Part shown: positions 11,748 to 23,079 of the stretch, one piece after another
Position numbering within the stretch: the first letter of the stretch is position 1
Layout of the letters: each line of letters opens with the position of its first letter
Assembly (NCBI RefSeq): GCF_009727055.1
Contig: NC_052357.1
Coordinates: 10,585,217 to 10,649,216 of the forward strand
DNA from: Benincasa hispida
Taxonomy: Eukaryota; Streptophyta; Magnoliopsida; Cucurbitales; Cucurbitaceae
Reading direction: 5' to 3'
DNA: 64,000 nt
The notes under the pieces: model-generated
What the model saw: only the letters and a program-made list of their open reading frames with translations
Told to the model about the DNA's origin: nothing
The model's database searches: none
Program-made: the position numbers and the translations under genes

Positions 11748-11775
11748 TAATAACATGCATTTATGGCCGTTATCA
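11748..11775 (-). other. Hairpin at start of Athila-like LTR, copy 2
   Basis: Minus-strand arms TGATAACG and TGTTATTA pair along eight positions with two G-U wobbles. The inner CCA/TGC pair has one mismatch, and the loop is TAAA. Confidence 0.55.
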
Positions 11776-12220
11776 CTCACACATGAAGTAACATCTTGCC
11801 TTTGTCTTCTCCAAGCATGAGTTGAAACTCATGTAGCTCTTCTCTTTGCATGTTGATCTGTAATATAATGAAGAGATTGGAGTGAAAATCGGGCATGCAA
11901 TATATAGAGTTTTGAGAGAAAATTCGGGTTGAAGAATTGTTCTTCAACAAGGTTGTAGCAGTGAGCTTTCTCTTTCATCCCTTGATTCAAGCTTTTTTTG
12001 AGTCCCACAACTCAATCTAGAGCACCAAGAGAATAGTGGGGAAGATCTTGAGGTGGTCTGCAACAAGATATGGAAAAGATTGTAGCTGAAGAAGGAGCTT
12101 TAAAGAAGTTCTACAAGAGGTATGTCTTGAAACCCATTTTTCTACTAAAGCATACTTTATATTATGCCAAAGTTAGTGAATTTGAGTGCTTAGATGATCC
12201 TTGTGCTTTCGCTACTATTG
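11776..12220 (+). repeat. Ty1/copia 3' LTR, second part
   Basis: After the second CTCAC (11776-11780) the interrupted copia LTR resumes with its R-U5 part, including CAATCTAGAGCACCAAGAGAATAG and the stretch up to CGCTACTATTGA. The exact end near 12220 is a judgement, because another LTR fragment of different reading starts within a few bases. Confidence 0.75.
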
Positions 12221-12233
12221 ATATAATCCTACA

Positions 12234-13969
12234 TAGACTCTGTATATAATTCTATTGATACTAGAGACTTACATCTCACCTAAACGACCATAGGTGACAC
12301 GACCTCAATTCTGAATGTTTTGGGAACGCCTGCCTTTGAGGGCGGTGCTTTGATTAGTATAAGTGAGAGTAGCCAGATTGTCAACTCAACATGCCTAGCT
12401 TTTTAGGGACTTGTCTTATCTGGGAGCTGGAAACTCAATCCATAAGATGGAATTCACTCCTTTCCCGAAGCAAGAATAAGTAGAGAGATTGCTCTCTTAA
12501 GGGCTGATTCCAAGACTTGAACATAGTGGCCACAGCTTCTCTTTGGAAGAGAAGACTCAGTCATAGTAGGACTATGACTTATGCTCATTAGAGGGATCAG
12601 TGGTACTTAAGAAGTTAGATGTAACTACAGAGGCATAATGGTTATTGGCCCATCTGTACTTACGAGCGATCTGTGAAGGGTTGTCACACTACTGATTGGT
12701 TAAGATGGACACATAATATATCTGTAGTAAGAAGAGTTCAACTATCGGTCTTTAGTGGAGTGACTGGTAGTTAACGAATGGTAGATCCCGTGATTAAAGA
12801 GTTTAGTCAGTTATTCATGTACCGTTGGAGCTTCGAGCTATAGGTCCATAAGGTCCCCTTGGTAGCTCAATGGATTCAATTGAGGATCAGTTCTTGGTGT
12901 TGATTTGAAATGTTCAAATTGACAAGAGGTATTTTGAATATATATGATATAATCGGTATGATGTATGAGATACATCTAGTGGAGATTGATGTAAATGAGA
13001 TTTACATTAAGTACCATGGAATAGAAAAAGAACTATAATTTATATGTTTCATGAGATGAAATATTAAAAACTATAGATTATAAAATATAGTATGATAAGT
13101 TGGTTATCATTTATATTTATAATAATATTAATTTATTGAATAATTAATTATTTTTCTCTAATAACGAATTGAGTGAGTGGTTATTGGTGATCATAGTAAC
13201 CGTGAGATAAAAGAAAAATGTTTTCCTAATTTTAGTAAGCTTTTACAAAAGGTTGAAATTTATTTTTGAGTTTTTCTCTCTCACAAAAAGAAACTCACAG
13301 AAGCTTGTCAAGTATACAGATTTATTAAGCGGCAGCTTGAGCGAAGTAAATGATCATGTAGTGTTTTGTAGGCGACAGACACTGAGCTAAATGATGAGCT
13401 AAACGATCGCTTAGCTTTTGCTAGACGATCGCTTAGCTTTTATCTAAACGATTAGGCATCGGCCTATGTGATAGGTTTCTGTCTTCTCCCACTTGCCCAA
13501 TCGTGTACACGATTGTTCATTCTTCTTTGTCTGCCTTATTCCAAGTCCAAACAGAGCCCACCCTCTGGATTCTCACACCGAGAATATCAAGGTAACCTTC
13601 TTGGTGGTGTCATACTTAACTCAATACCGTCGAGGTTCTGTGGAGGCCGTTTGTGATGCTGGGGAGTTCGTGACCGAGGCTATCATTTGAGGACGAGCGT
13701 TGAAGTGTTCGTGCAGTGTTGCAGTCGTGTTGTTCGAGCGTTCGAGGTTGCTGTGTTTGAGCGTTTGTGAGCAAGGAGCGTGGAGACGAGTCTATAAATG
13801 TTCGTAAGATTCTCCTTGTTCATTTGTAGTTTTTCATGCTGTAATTTATGTATTTATTGCATAACTGTCTGTTTTGTGTACGACTGTAATTGTAATGTTC
13901 ATTCATGATTGTAATTTAGAATCATCTATTTTTCGCTGCTCATGGAAATCTCAAGTTCGATTTCCTTCA
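12234..13969 (+). repeat. 5'-truncated Ty1/copia LTR
   Basis: The fragment starts mid-LTR at TAGACTCTGTATATAA and ends TTTCCTTCA. It is the + strand counterpart of the solo LTR at 43538-45276. About the first 400-450 bp of the LTR are missing. It contains several ACGATCG motifs (13395-13450). The sequence after its end (ATAGTTAACAAG) does not resemble a primer site, so it is a 3' or solo LTR remnant. Confidence 0.75.
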
Positions 13970-15042
13970 ATAGTTAACAAGTGTTGTTAACCATTTGTTT
14001 CATTTGAATGTCAATTTCTAATTGTCAAACATATAACTTTCATCATAGTGAGAAAGTTATGAAATAAACTTGACCTTTGTAAAGACTTACATAAAGTCTT
14101 TATTTTCGTACAAGATGACAAAATGAAAACTTATGAATCTTTCATAGTGGGAGAGCCGTACAGTGACTCAACCTACATTATGACTTATTATAAGTCAAAG
14201 CTGTCATACTAGATGACAAGTATTGAAGGAAAATGATAAGAAGAGAAATATTTTAAAGTCATAAATATGAGATAAAGTATTGTACTTAATCTCAATCAAT
14301 CTTTTGTAGACTTTCATTGATGGGGCAACCTCAAAGGATATGCATGGGTCTACGAAAAGGAATCTTAGTGTCAGGTGAAAACCCACACTAGAGTTGTTGG
14401 GTGAAAATGGACTATAAGTCAATTTTCTACATAGTTTTACAGTAGAGTCTTTCTGGATTCATTGTTGCATATGAGATATTTTTTAATACATTCTTTTATG
14501 AAAAGGATTTCAAAGCATCCATACAATTTTAAGAATTTTTTTGATATAGTATCGTAATTAATGACTTTAAGCAATGACGGTATTCTTGTACAAATAAGAG
14601 AATGAAATGTGGATATTTATATGTTCTATATTGATATTTTCTCATTATAAATGAAGTAAAAATCAATTTACAAGTTTTGACTGTTCGACCAATTTCAAAA
14701 TAGCTGATATGAAATGATTTTTTATATTAAAAGTCCACATACAGATGTTTAGGACATGTTCTTTAATTTGTCTCATGCATCTTACGTTTACAAAGTAGTT
14801 GTTTAATGTTCGATGCGATTGCTAAGGATGGAATGGTTATGTACCAATCTACAATGATGTTGATATGTCTAAGGAAAATATTTCTTAAGACATCTCAAAT
14901 GTTGGGGGGGATATTAATAGTTACATGAGACTTCATTAAAATTAAATACACAATTGGTTGGTTTAATCAGTGAAATCAATGGTATGACCATTGAGTGTTG
15001 AAAATTAAACTTAAGAATAATGAAACTTCAATGTATATAGTT

Positions 15043-15121
<79 letters not shown>

Positions 15122-15367
15122 GAGTTACACTATTTCATATTGGATTTAGAGAAATCCATCTAGATGGTATCTATTGGGCTGAGAGGCAGTATTTCCTATG
15201 TTTAAGGTGTCTTGAAATATTTGAAAACTTTTTCAAATATAACTTAATCTATTCACTTTATACGATAACGTGATTCAAGGATTAGTTTGGAGACCGTATG
15301 TAAGCATCTAGTAGAAGGAATAACATGGAATGTGGGTACATCTCGTTGGTGAACAAATGGTTCTTAC
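13970..15367. other. Unassigned AT-rich DNA, probably decayed retroelement
   Basis: I see no gene. GTTGGGGGGGATATT at about 14901 resembles a copia polypurine tract, and scattered short frames have no recognisable product. A 72-base T run lies at 15048-15119. Confidence 0.4.
15048..15119. repeat. 72-base poly-T run
   Basis: An uninterrupted T homopolymer. It could be the poly-A tail of a retroposed sequence on the minus strand, or slippage. The length given by an assembly for such a run is unreliable. Confidence 0.97.
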
Positions 15368-16922
15368 TGTTGAGTTTTATGCCCTAAAACTCATATGTTA
15401 ATTCACTAAATACTATTGTTTGTGTTATTTGTCTATTTTGTCTTAATAACCCTAAATCCAATAAACTAACATCCAAAAAAAAACTATATTTCCTTACTTA
15501 ATTTGAGCTCATTGTTGAATTTTATGTGTTTATTGTATTATTTTGTAGGTATCGAACAATCAAAAGGTAGAATTAATCATTTGGTGAAGAACAGGATTAA
15601 TTTGAAGCAATTGTGAGGTGATTTGAGCATCCGAACTTCAAAAGAGCAAAAATTATGAAAATGCCACTGTCACAGGGTTGCAATGCTAGCGTGGCGATTG
15701 CCTGACACTCTTCACCATTGCAACGCTAGCCTGACACTCGCCTAACGCTATAAGGCAGAATGTGCAGCATTGTAACGCTACCTGCAGCGTTGCGACACTA
15801 CGATGATTTCTATAAATACTTCTCTTCGTCTTTAGGTCCAAATATGCTGAATTTTGGGGGTTGAACTGATGGAGGCCGAAGTCATACTTCAATGTTCTTC
15901 CTTTCCCTTCAAATTTTAGTATCCTTAGGTTAGTTTTTCTTTTTATTTTGGATTCTAATCGACGGATTGGATGTGTATCTCAGATTTGTCTATGAATTAA
16001 GAGGTAACTCCTACCTAATTTCTTTGAGCAAGAACCCTATGTTTAATTTCTTGAAGATTTTCTAATTAATTTAACTAAATTTTTGTAAACTCTTTGGGAT
16101 GATTTGGTTGAATCTTAATGGAATTTTTATAAATTGATATGAAAAATTAGTTTATTGAAATTCTTATTTCAGAATCATCATAGCCTATGCAGATATTGAT
16201 TGATTTAGTTACGCATATTAGGATAGCATGTATAAAGTCTAGACTTTTTCTGACCAAATGCATGTATGCCCTAATATAATCTTTTCCAAATAAATCTTGC
16301 TATAAGATATGGCTTTTTCGACATGTAGTGTGTCTCAACAATTGAACCCTTTTGTAATGCAATTCAATTTTAACTTGTATATCGCTAACAAGGAAGAGTT
16401 GTAAATTGAATTAGGGCTAATTTGGTTTAATATAGAATTTAGCTATCTGGGCTATTAGATTTTCTAATAGGTCGAGGGGTTGACAGATTTAGTGTAATTA
16501 ATTTATGCCTAATGAAAGAAATTGCATAGGAATCTCTCTCTTGCTCTAGAAATTAGATAGATTCCTATTCTAGATTACATTTACCTTTTTATTTTAATTT
16601 CACACATATATCTCTTCCACACAAAACCCCCTATTTACCGCTCTAGTTAAAGCATTAACTTAACAAAAAAAATCACGCTTCCCTGTGGATCAATTGTGAC
16701 TTACCACTGTTGCTATGTTTCAGTAGTAATAGGAGTAGTTCGATATATACAAATTTTATTTTGATCAAGTTTGAAGTTTATTAATGAAGTAAGTTTCAGG
16801 CCTGTCAATATACATGTGATGTTTATGATAATTAAACATATATATACATTGCCAACAAGAGCGTAGCTCAACAAACGTCCTCAATGGAGGACGTTTTCGC
16901 TGCAGGATCCGTCATCCTTTCA
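15368..16922 (+). repeat. Ty1/copia 5' LTR with an inserted LTR-like segment
   Basis: Only the first ~120 bp and the last ~65 bp look like copia LTR. The middle (15513-16857) is a different sequence. The LTR ends ATCCTTTCA, followed at once by a primer-site-like motif. Confidence 0.6.
15513..16857 (+). repeat. Probable solo LTR of a Ty3/gypsy-like element
   Basis: The segment starts TGTTGAATTTTATGTG and ends GCCAACA, so it has TG...CA ends. It has a TATA-like TATAAATAC near 15812, and TCCCTGTGGATCAATTGTGAC near 16681, a phrase typical of plant Ty3/gypsy LTRs near their 3' end. I could not find a clean target-site duplication, so the exact ends are uncertain. It contains a local cluster of GCAACGCTA motifs (15678-15800). 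Confidence 0.45.
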
Positions 16923-16924
16923 AT

Positions 16925-16939
16925 TAGTATCTCAAAGCC
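16925..16939 (+). promoter_or_regulatory. Degenerate initiator-tRNA-Met primer binding site
   Basis: TAGTATCTCAAAGCC sits two bases after the LTR end and resembles TGGTATCAGAGCC, the copia primer site complementary to initiator tRNA-Met. Confidence 0.5.
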
Positions 16940-19073
16940 AATTTCTTGGATCTTTGTTCTTCATATTTTTTTTTTTAAACAAAATCAGTTTAAAGGTGGG
17001 TTAATATTTTGTGTTTGAATGTCGGTTTGTAAAATTGGATGTTTTTTATTTTGGCACATAGAATACTTTAAATTTGATAAAATTGTAAGGGCCTGTTGTA
17101 TGTTTTGGGAATTTTAACTCTTGCTTTGAGTTTGTAAGTCTGAGTCAATCGAAAGAGCAATGGTTGCTAAAGAGATCAAGAAGAAACAGAAGTGTTTGGG
17201 GCAAGTTCGGAGCCCAAAACGATGATGGAATGCTGGTGGCGTGTGCATGATGTTTCAGCTACAACTTTGACCTAATTTCCTTTGTAATATTTAATTAATA
17301 TTAATTAATTAAATTAATATGATGTTATAATAATTTAATCAATTAATTTTGCATTAGGGTGCCAAAATTGGTCCAATTTTTGCTATTTAAATTAATTTAA
17401 TTATGCATTGGATGGATGTTTAAATTAATATTTGAATTCATATTACATATTGTATGTCATATAGATTAAAAATACCCCTTTTAGAATAAATATGTACATG
17501 CATCATAATTAAATATAAGAGTTATATTTATAGATGCATGATTAAATTAGCATGCTCATGCATCATAATATAAGTGTTATGTTATTGGTGTATGATTAAA
17601 CTAAGCATGTCCATACATCATACTATATATTAAACTTGTTATAATAAATAATGGAATGATGTATGTGAATGCTTGTTTTCATGTATGATTTATATAATTG
17701 TTATATTCATCAAATGAAAATAGAATTTGCATTGAGCATGACATTACTTAGATAAATATAAATGTTGTATTTAATCGATATCATTGGATGTAAATTTATA
17801 GGTCCTACGGACCGTGAACGGATTCGCCTCTGGCCTCTGGGAAAGCGTTAATATATAAGAGTTATAGTTTTAATGAGATAGATTAAAATCTATAATCAAG
17901 AGTTGCATGCAAACATAGGTCCAAATTAATTTTAAATAGTTCAAAATTGATTAACCTAGACTTATGTTATTTCTAATGTGATTAGGAACAAGTTAATCTT
18001 TTTTAATTTGTTTTAATAGGATTAAAATTAATTTAATTAAAATATTGAATTTATAAAATAATTGTCCATAAGGGAATTGTCTAAGGAATGTTCTATCTAG
18101 AATGAGGTATTTAAGCTGACGAAAACGGAACACCTCCACTTGGGAACCGACCTAGAATGTGAATTTGGAAAATATTTTCTGAGCATGCAATAAATGACTT
18201 ATTTTATTAAAAGAGTTTAATAAATGAAATCAAGTATTGTTAAGTTATTCAATATAATTGCTATATTGAGCAAATTAAAAGGACTTAGATAAATTCACTA
18301 GTTGGGTTTTAACTAAGTATAATAAAATCCTAAAGATATTATAATACTTTAGTGGGAGGATATTGGTATATGTGATATATAAAATTTCAGCTCTCACGTC
18401 CCTACGAGTTTGCACCGTGAGATCCATGCTCGGCTTCGTGTCGCTATGGGCACGGCCTCCCTTCGAAAAGTATTTGCATAGGTCAATAACAAGATGAATG
18501 GAGAAAGTGTTCATAGTAAGTGGGAGAGGGGCGCGTGTCAACATATCCTATGGTCTCCTACATTAGGTTGCACCGTGAGAGTCTTATAGTCCGTCTACGT
18601 ATCGTCTTGGAGTGACCATCCCTTCGGAGGGCCTAATCATAGGGGTCAGAATAACGCAAACTCCAGCAATGGATAAAGTTTCCTATGTTAATCTTCAACA
18701 GTTGTCTTTCCCTTCGATAGCTTGTTGAAGCATACCTCTGAGATTCGAAAATTGGAGGGTCACATTTACGGGATAAATTAAGTTATTTAATGAATTCTTG
18801 ACCGACACAACAGTAGCTAAAAACTATAGGAATAACAGTTATTTCGGTGCTAGTGATTGGCTGAGATTATCACAATTCAAGGAAGGAATGGTTGATCACT
18901 CTTCGATGGTTGTTGCTCTAAACCTCTGAAGTATCATTGCAAAAATGAAAATCAATAGTTTAATTAGGGTTCTACAATTTCATATGGTTTTTTTGCTAAA
19001 TTGATTGGATAATTAAGTAATAGGTTATGATGAATAGAACTAATACGGTCAATTGATTGTTGTATGTTTCAAC
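16940..19073 (+). other. Untranslated leader of a copia element
   Basis: About 2.1 kb between primer site and gag with no usable frame. Blocks around 18390-18660 (GATCCATGCTCGGC, CCATCCCTTCGGAGGG) recur on the opposite strand at about 27650-27900 and 50900-51130, so they are standard leader sequence of this copia group. Confidence 0.6.
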
Positions 19074-19340
19074 ATGTCTTCCACAATCATATCTTTACTT
19101 GAACATGAAAAGTTAACCAACGAAAATTATGCAACGTGAAAATCCAACCTAAATACAATTCTGGTTATTGATGATCTATAGTTTGTCTTGACGGAGGAAT
19201 GTCCTCCAGTCCCTGCCCAAAATGCATCCCAAGAGTTGAAGGATGTTTATGACCATTGGACAAAGGAAAATGATAAGGCCCGAGTCTACATCTTGACAAG
19301 TCTGTTTGTTGTTCTTACCAAGAAGCATGTGACCAACGGT
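19074..19340 (+). pseudogene. Ty1/copia gag N-terminus (pseudogene)
   Basis: Reading from ATG at 19074 gives a copia Gag start: MSSTIISLLEHEKL, then IDDL, FVLTEECPPVP and KARVYILTSL. Two in-frame stops occur, TGA at 19137 where the family has Trp and TAG at 19179. The frame ends at a junction with LTR sequence. The counterpart starts are at 27293 (minus) and 50478 (minus). Confidence 0.8.
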
Positions 19341-19354
19341 AATTTGATCCAACG

Positions 19355-22226
19355 GTAATTGTTTATTAAAGGAATCTATGGTACTTAAGAAGTTAGATGT
19401 AACTATAGGGGTAAAATAGAATTTTGACCCAACTATACTAACAAGCAATTTGTGAAGGGTCAACGCACTATTGATTGGTTATATCTAATGAACACAAGTA
19501 TATATCTATAGTGCAAATAGTTTTTCTACCAGTTTTTAGTTTGGAATGACCAACAATTAATGAATATTGATTAATTTGATTAAAAGAGTTTAATCAATTA
19601 ATCTCGTATCATCGGAGCTTCAATCTATAGGTTCATAAGTGTTAGCATTTTGGCCCTTAATCTCAAATTATTTAATTTTAATAAATTAATAAATCAATGT
19701 TTTGTTGATAACAAACTCAATTTTTAATTAATGAATATTTTAGTATTTTAATATGTCCATAGCGTAGAGCTCGGAACAACGATTCCAATACCTCTTGAAT
19801 CACTCAAATCGGAGCTAAAACGAAGACGATATGACCGAAACAAGTCTATAGAGAAAATACCATGGCGGATGACGTGGCATAACCAGACCATTTGCATGTA
19901 GATATGTGGCAGCATATTGGTTGAATGGTGGATCAACGTATGATGGACTTTTGGTTTTTGGATTGATTTAAAAAAATGAAATTTAAAAGGAATTTAAAAG
20001 GAAAATAAATTTAATATTATTTTATGTTTGTGTCTAACGGCTAGTTTTTTTACACATGGTATGTTTTTTTTATTGACTTTTAAAAAGAATGAATTTAAAA
20101 AGAAAATGAATTAAAAGAAAAATGAATTTAATATTATTTTATGTTTGTGTCTAACGGCTAGTTTTTGACACATGGTATGTTTTTTTATTTTTTGGATTAA
20201 TTTTAAAAAGAAAATGAATTTCAAAAGAAAAGGAATTTAATATTATATTTTGTTTGTATCTAACGACTAGTTTAATTTAAAATCTCCACCATTGATTTTT
20301 CTTTTCCAAAATCCAATGGTCCAAATTAATTGTGGTTTCTAAAAATTTTTCCATCTCTATATAAACCATCTTCCTCTCCAAATTTTGTACAAATAAATTT
20401 TACATTTCATAATCCTCTAAAACTCAAAAGTTCCCATTGTTGCTCTCTCTAAGCTCCCAATTTTTTTTTCTCTTTTCATCTTATTCTTGAGAGAGTGTTA
20501 TTGTATTGTGAGGATAAATTTGTTGAGCACTTAAACTTGTAAATCCACTCTAGTGAGAGTTGTATTATGTTCTTCAAAAATTCCAACATTTGTAACGGTT
20601 TGATCCTAAACTGTGGAAAGGATCGGGTTTGATCTTGAACCCGTAAAAGGGGCGGTGGTGTAACAGTTGGGCTCTAATTCGTGGAAAGAGTCGAAAAGAT
20701 TTTATTCAAATTCCCAAGAGGCGCTTGGAGAGTGGAGTAGGTCGAGTTTGACCGAACCACTATAAAAATTACGGTGTCTTATTCTCTAACTCTTTCCTTT
20801 TTATTTTTGTAATTAATTTAAGCAATTTATTGTATGTTTTAGTTTGTTCTTATTTATTTGCTAAAATTTGATAAAAATTAAATTATCACACTTTTTGTCA
20901 TCTTATTTGTTGATAAATTGAATTTTTCTTATTATTTATAAAAAAAAAAAAGTGTATTAATTAGTTTAATTGGGTTAATTTAGAAAAAAAAAAATTAATT
21001 AAACCCTATTCACCCCCTCTAGGGTTGCCATATCGATCCAACAATAAGATCCCCTGTTAGCTCAATGAGAACTGATGAGAATCAAATTAACTTTGGTTTA
21101 ATTTGAATTGTTCAAATTAACTAAACGGAATTAATTGTATAATATACAATTAAATAATGTATATTGATACATTATATAATTTTATGAGATAAATAAATAT
21201 TTGAATATGGTTCAAATATTAATTATATGAATATGGTTCATATAAAATATATATATTAAAATTTAATGTGAATATGATTAATATTAAATTTATATAGTTT
21301 TATGAGAGAAATAAATATTTGAATATGATTCATCATATATTAATTATGTGAATATGATTCACATAGAAAGTATATGTTATAATTAATATGAATATGATTA
21401 ATATTAAATTTATATAGTTTGTTGAGAGGGGTTGTTATTTGAATGTGATTCCAATATTAAATTATATGAATGTAACTTAAATAAAAACTTTAGATTATAT
21501 TACATGTGATATAATGTAAACTATATGTTATATGTTATATGTGATATACCATATAATTTAACAATTATATTAAGTTTAGTTTTATATATTTATTATATAT
21601 ATATTAATATTATTATTCAAAATTTTTATTTAAATTTGATTTTTGAAATTAAATGAGAGGGAGTTATAACTCTCTCAGCCCTTCAACTCCTAATCTCACA
21701 AAAAGAAAGGAGGGAGAGAGAAAAAAAAAAAAGTTCTCTCTTTTTCATTTCTTTCCTCTTGATTCTCTCTAGAAGATGGGGAACTCTCTCATATCTCTAA
21801 TCAATCTCTCATACTCTACCTACGCCAAGATTGAATGCAAACCCACACCACTACACGGTTCTCGTCCCTAAGAATAACGGGGAAGACCCCTTGGTGGTGT
21901 CTGTTCCTGTTTGTTGAGTTCGTGGATGCCAAGTTTGTGAGATCGGGAGAAGATGACTTGAATTGGAGAGGAACGTGAAGAATTGATCTTCAATGATTAT
22001 GAGATTTCTTAATCTCTTCCTCTCTAATTACATAGTACATAATATGCTTAAGTGAAAATTTTCTATCGTTTTCCATCACTCTAAATTCTGTACATTCTGT
22101 AAAACGAAATCTAAAGACCGATGTGTCCTGCTTCTACTACCGGGAATTCCAATCCATTCATATAATATCACAGAGGTTTGAATGTGATGTGTCATGCTTC
22201 TACTGCCGGGAATTCTAATCTCTTCA
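19355..22226 (+). repeat. Ty1/copia 3' LTR remnant with nested solo LTR
   Basis: LTR sequence begins at about TTTATTAAAGGAATC, runs to 19639, is broken by a solo LTR (19640-21043), and resumes at 21049 with ATCCCCTGTTAGCTC to end near 22160. The last ~41 bp plus ~25 bp of neighbour recur as a diverged tandem copy (22120-22185, 22186-22250). Confidence 0.75.
19640..21043 (+). repeat. Solo LTR, probably Ty1/copia (1404 bp; TSD ATAAG)
   Basis: TGTTAGCATTTTGG at the start and GATCCAACA at the end are flanked by the 5-bp duplication ATAAG (19635-19639, 21044-21048). Removing it restores the host LTR (GGTTCATAAGATCCCC). TATATAAA lies at 20358-20365. CACCCCCTCTAGGG just before the end is a phrase common in plant copia LTR ends. 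It carries no internal coding region. Confidence 0.85.
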
Positions 22227-23079
22227 CATAGTACCACAGAGATTTGAATGTACAAGTTTTAAGGGCTCTTTGGCTCTATGACCTTTTCTAGTAAAAGGTC
22301 TCTTGGTCATTTTGCCTTCAAGGCATGACTCATATACAGATAGAAAATTTTCTTCTAACTCGCTTAGAAGTTCGTTCTTAACCAATCTCTCAATCCTAAG
22401 ATTTATTTGACCTAACCTTAGGTGCCAAAGTTGGGCATTTTCTTTAAGAGGAATTTTCTGTCTTTTATTCTGAGTTACTGTAGTTTTAAACAATTAAGTA
22501 TTTAAGAGGGTTTTTGTTGCTAACGACATTAACACATAAAGGTTATCTTCGAGATATGCTGAACAAATATGTACACCATTCTTGTAAATAAACAATTTAT
22601 TTACATTAAAAGTTAATGAATAATTTTATTCAAGCAAGCACTGTATAGAAATTAAGTTCATTTCCAAACTATAAACAACATAAATATTGTTCAATAAAAG
22701 AAACGATTTCTATAAACATAAACTAAGTCCTCCCACTGCCTTCATTGAAACAACGTGTCCAATTCCAACACGCATCGTCATTTCACCAGTCTCTAGCTTC
22801 CACCAGTAATCAATTCCCTGAAATGAAGAACATACGTGGTTAGCAGCGCCTGAATCAATTATCTAGATTGAATCATTATTCTCCACTAAACATGTTTCCG
22901 ACAAGAGTAAATCATATTTAACTTGTTTAGCCTTCTTATTTTTTGCCAAGTATTTAAGACAATCCCTCTTCTAATGTCCCTCTTCTAACGTCCCTCTTTG
23001 TTGGAATGGAAACATACTTCCTTTGCAGCCTTGGCCTTCTTGCCCTTTTAGGCAGTAGCTGGTGGGTTAATCTTCCCCT
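22227..23079 (-). pseudogene. Copia gag 3' end, protease and pre-integrase region
   Basis: Order on the minus strand: a damaged zinc knuckle (CFHS instead of CFHC at about 23000, followed by a short duplication and frame change), a protease with DSGAANHVCSS (about 22840-22870), and the GAG-pre-integrase domain at 22224-22493 with LWHLRLGQINL and CESCL-like YESCLEGKMTKRPF. In the pre-integrase part the first Cys of the CxxC pair has become Tyr. The frame is cut off at HSNLCGTM by LTR sequence. Non-functional. Confidence 0.8.

Larger units (their letters stand above)
1478..11775 (-). mobile_element. Complete Athila-like Ty3/gypsy retrotransposon (degenerate)
   Basis: Two LTRs, both TGAT...ATCA, bound the element, and a perfect 5-bp target-site duplication CTCAC flanks it (1473-1477, 11776-11780). 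On the minus strand the order is 5' LTR, primer site resembling tRNA-Asp, gag, protease, reverse transcriptase-RNase H, integrase, a 1.4 kb non-coding tail, polypurine tract and 3' LTR. RT before integrase is the Ty3/gypsy order. The DLGAS protease, the RNase H-like and integrase blocks and the tRNA-Asp-type primer site point to the Athila/Tat branch, most like Athila (inference). In the first 180 aligned LTR positions I count 11 differences, so the insertion is not recent. Frameshifts and stops in every domain make it non-autonomous. It sits inside a copia LTR. Confidence 0.92.
10108..11775 (-). repeat. Athila-like 5' LTR
   Basis: This LTR pairs with 1478-3156. It lacks 101 bp relative to that copy, with the joint in an AAC shared by both edges near 11650. 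It also contains an 89-bp duplication around a single N (11349-11527) that is probably an assembly error. Correcting both gives 1679 bp, the same as the 3' LTR. Confidence 0.93.
15368..22226 (+). mobile_element. Ty1/copia remnant, internally deleted
   Basis: On the + strand: a 5' LTR starting TGTTGAGTTTTATGCCC at 15368 and ending at 16922, a primer-site remnant, a leader of about 2.1 kb, the first ~90 codons of gag (19074-19340), then a sudden switch into the middle of an LTR (about 19355) that runs to about 22226. All of pol and most of gag are missing. The leader shares blocks with the leaders of the minus-strand copia elements (27.3-29.4 and 50.5-52.6 kb). Two further LTR-like insertions lie in the two LTRs. 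Confidence 0.7.
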
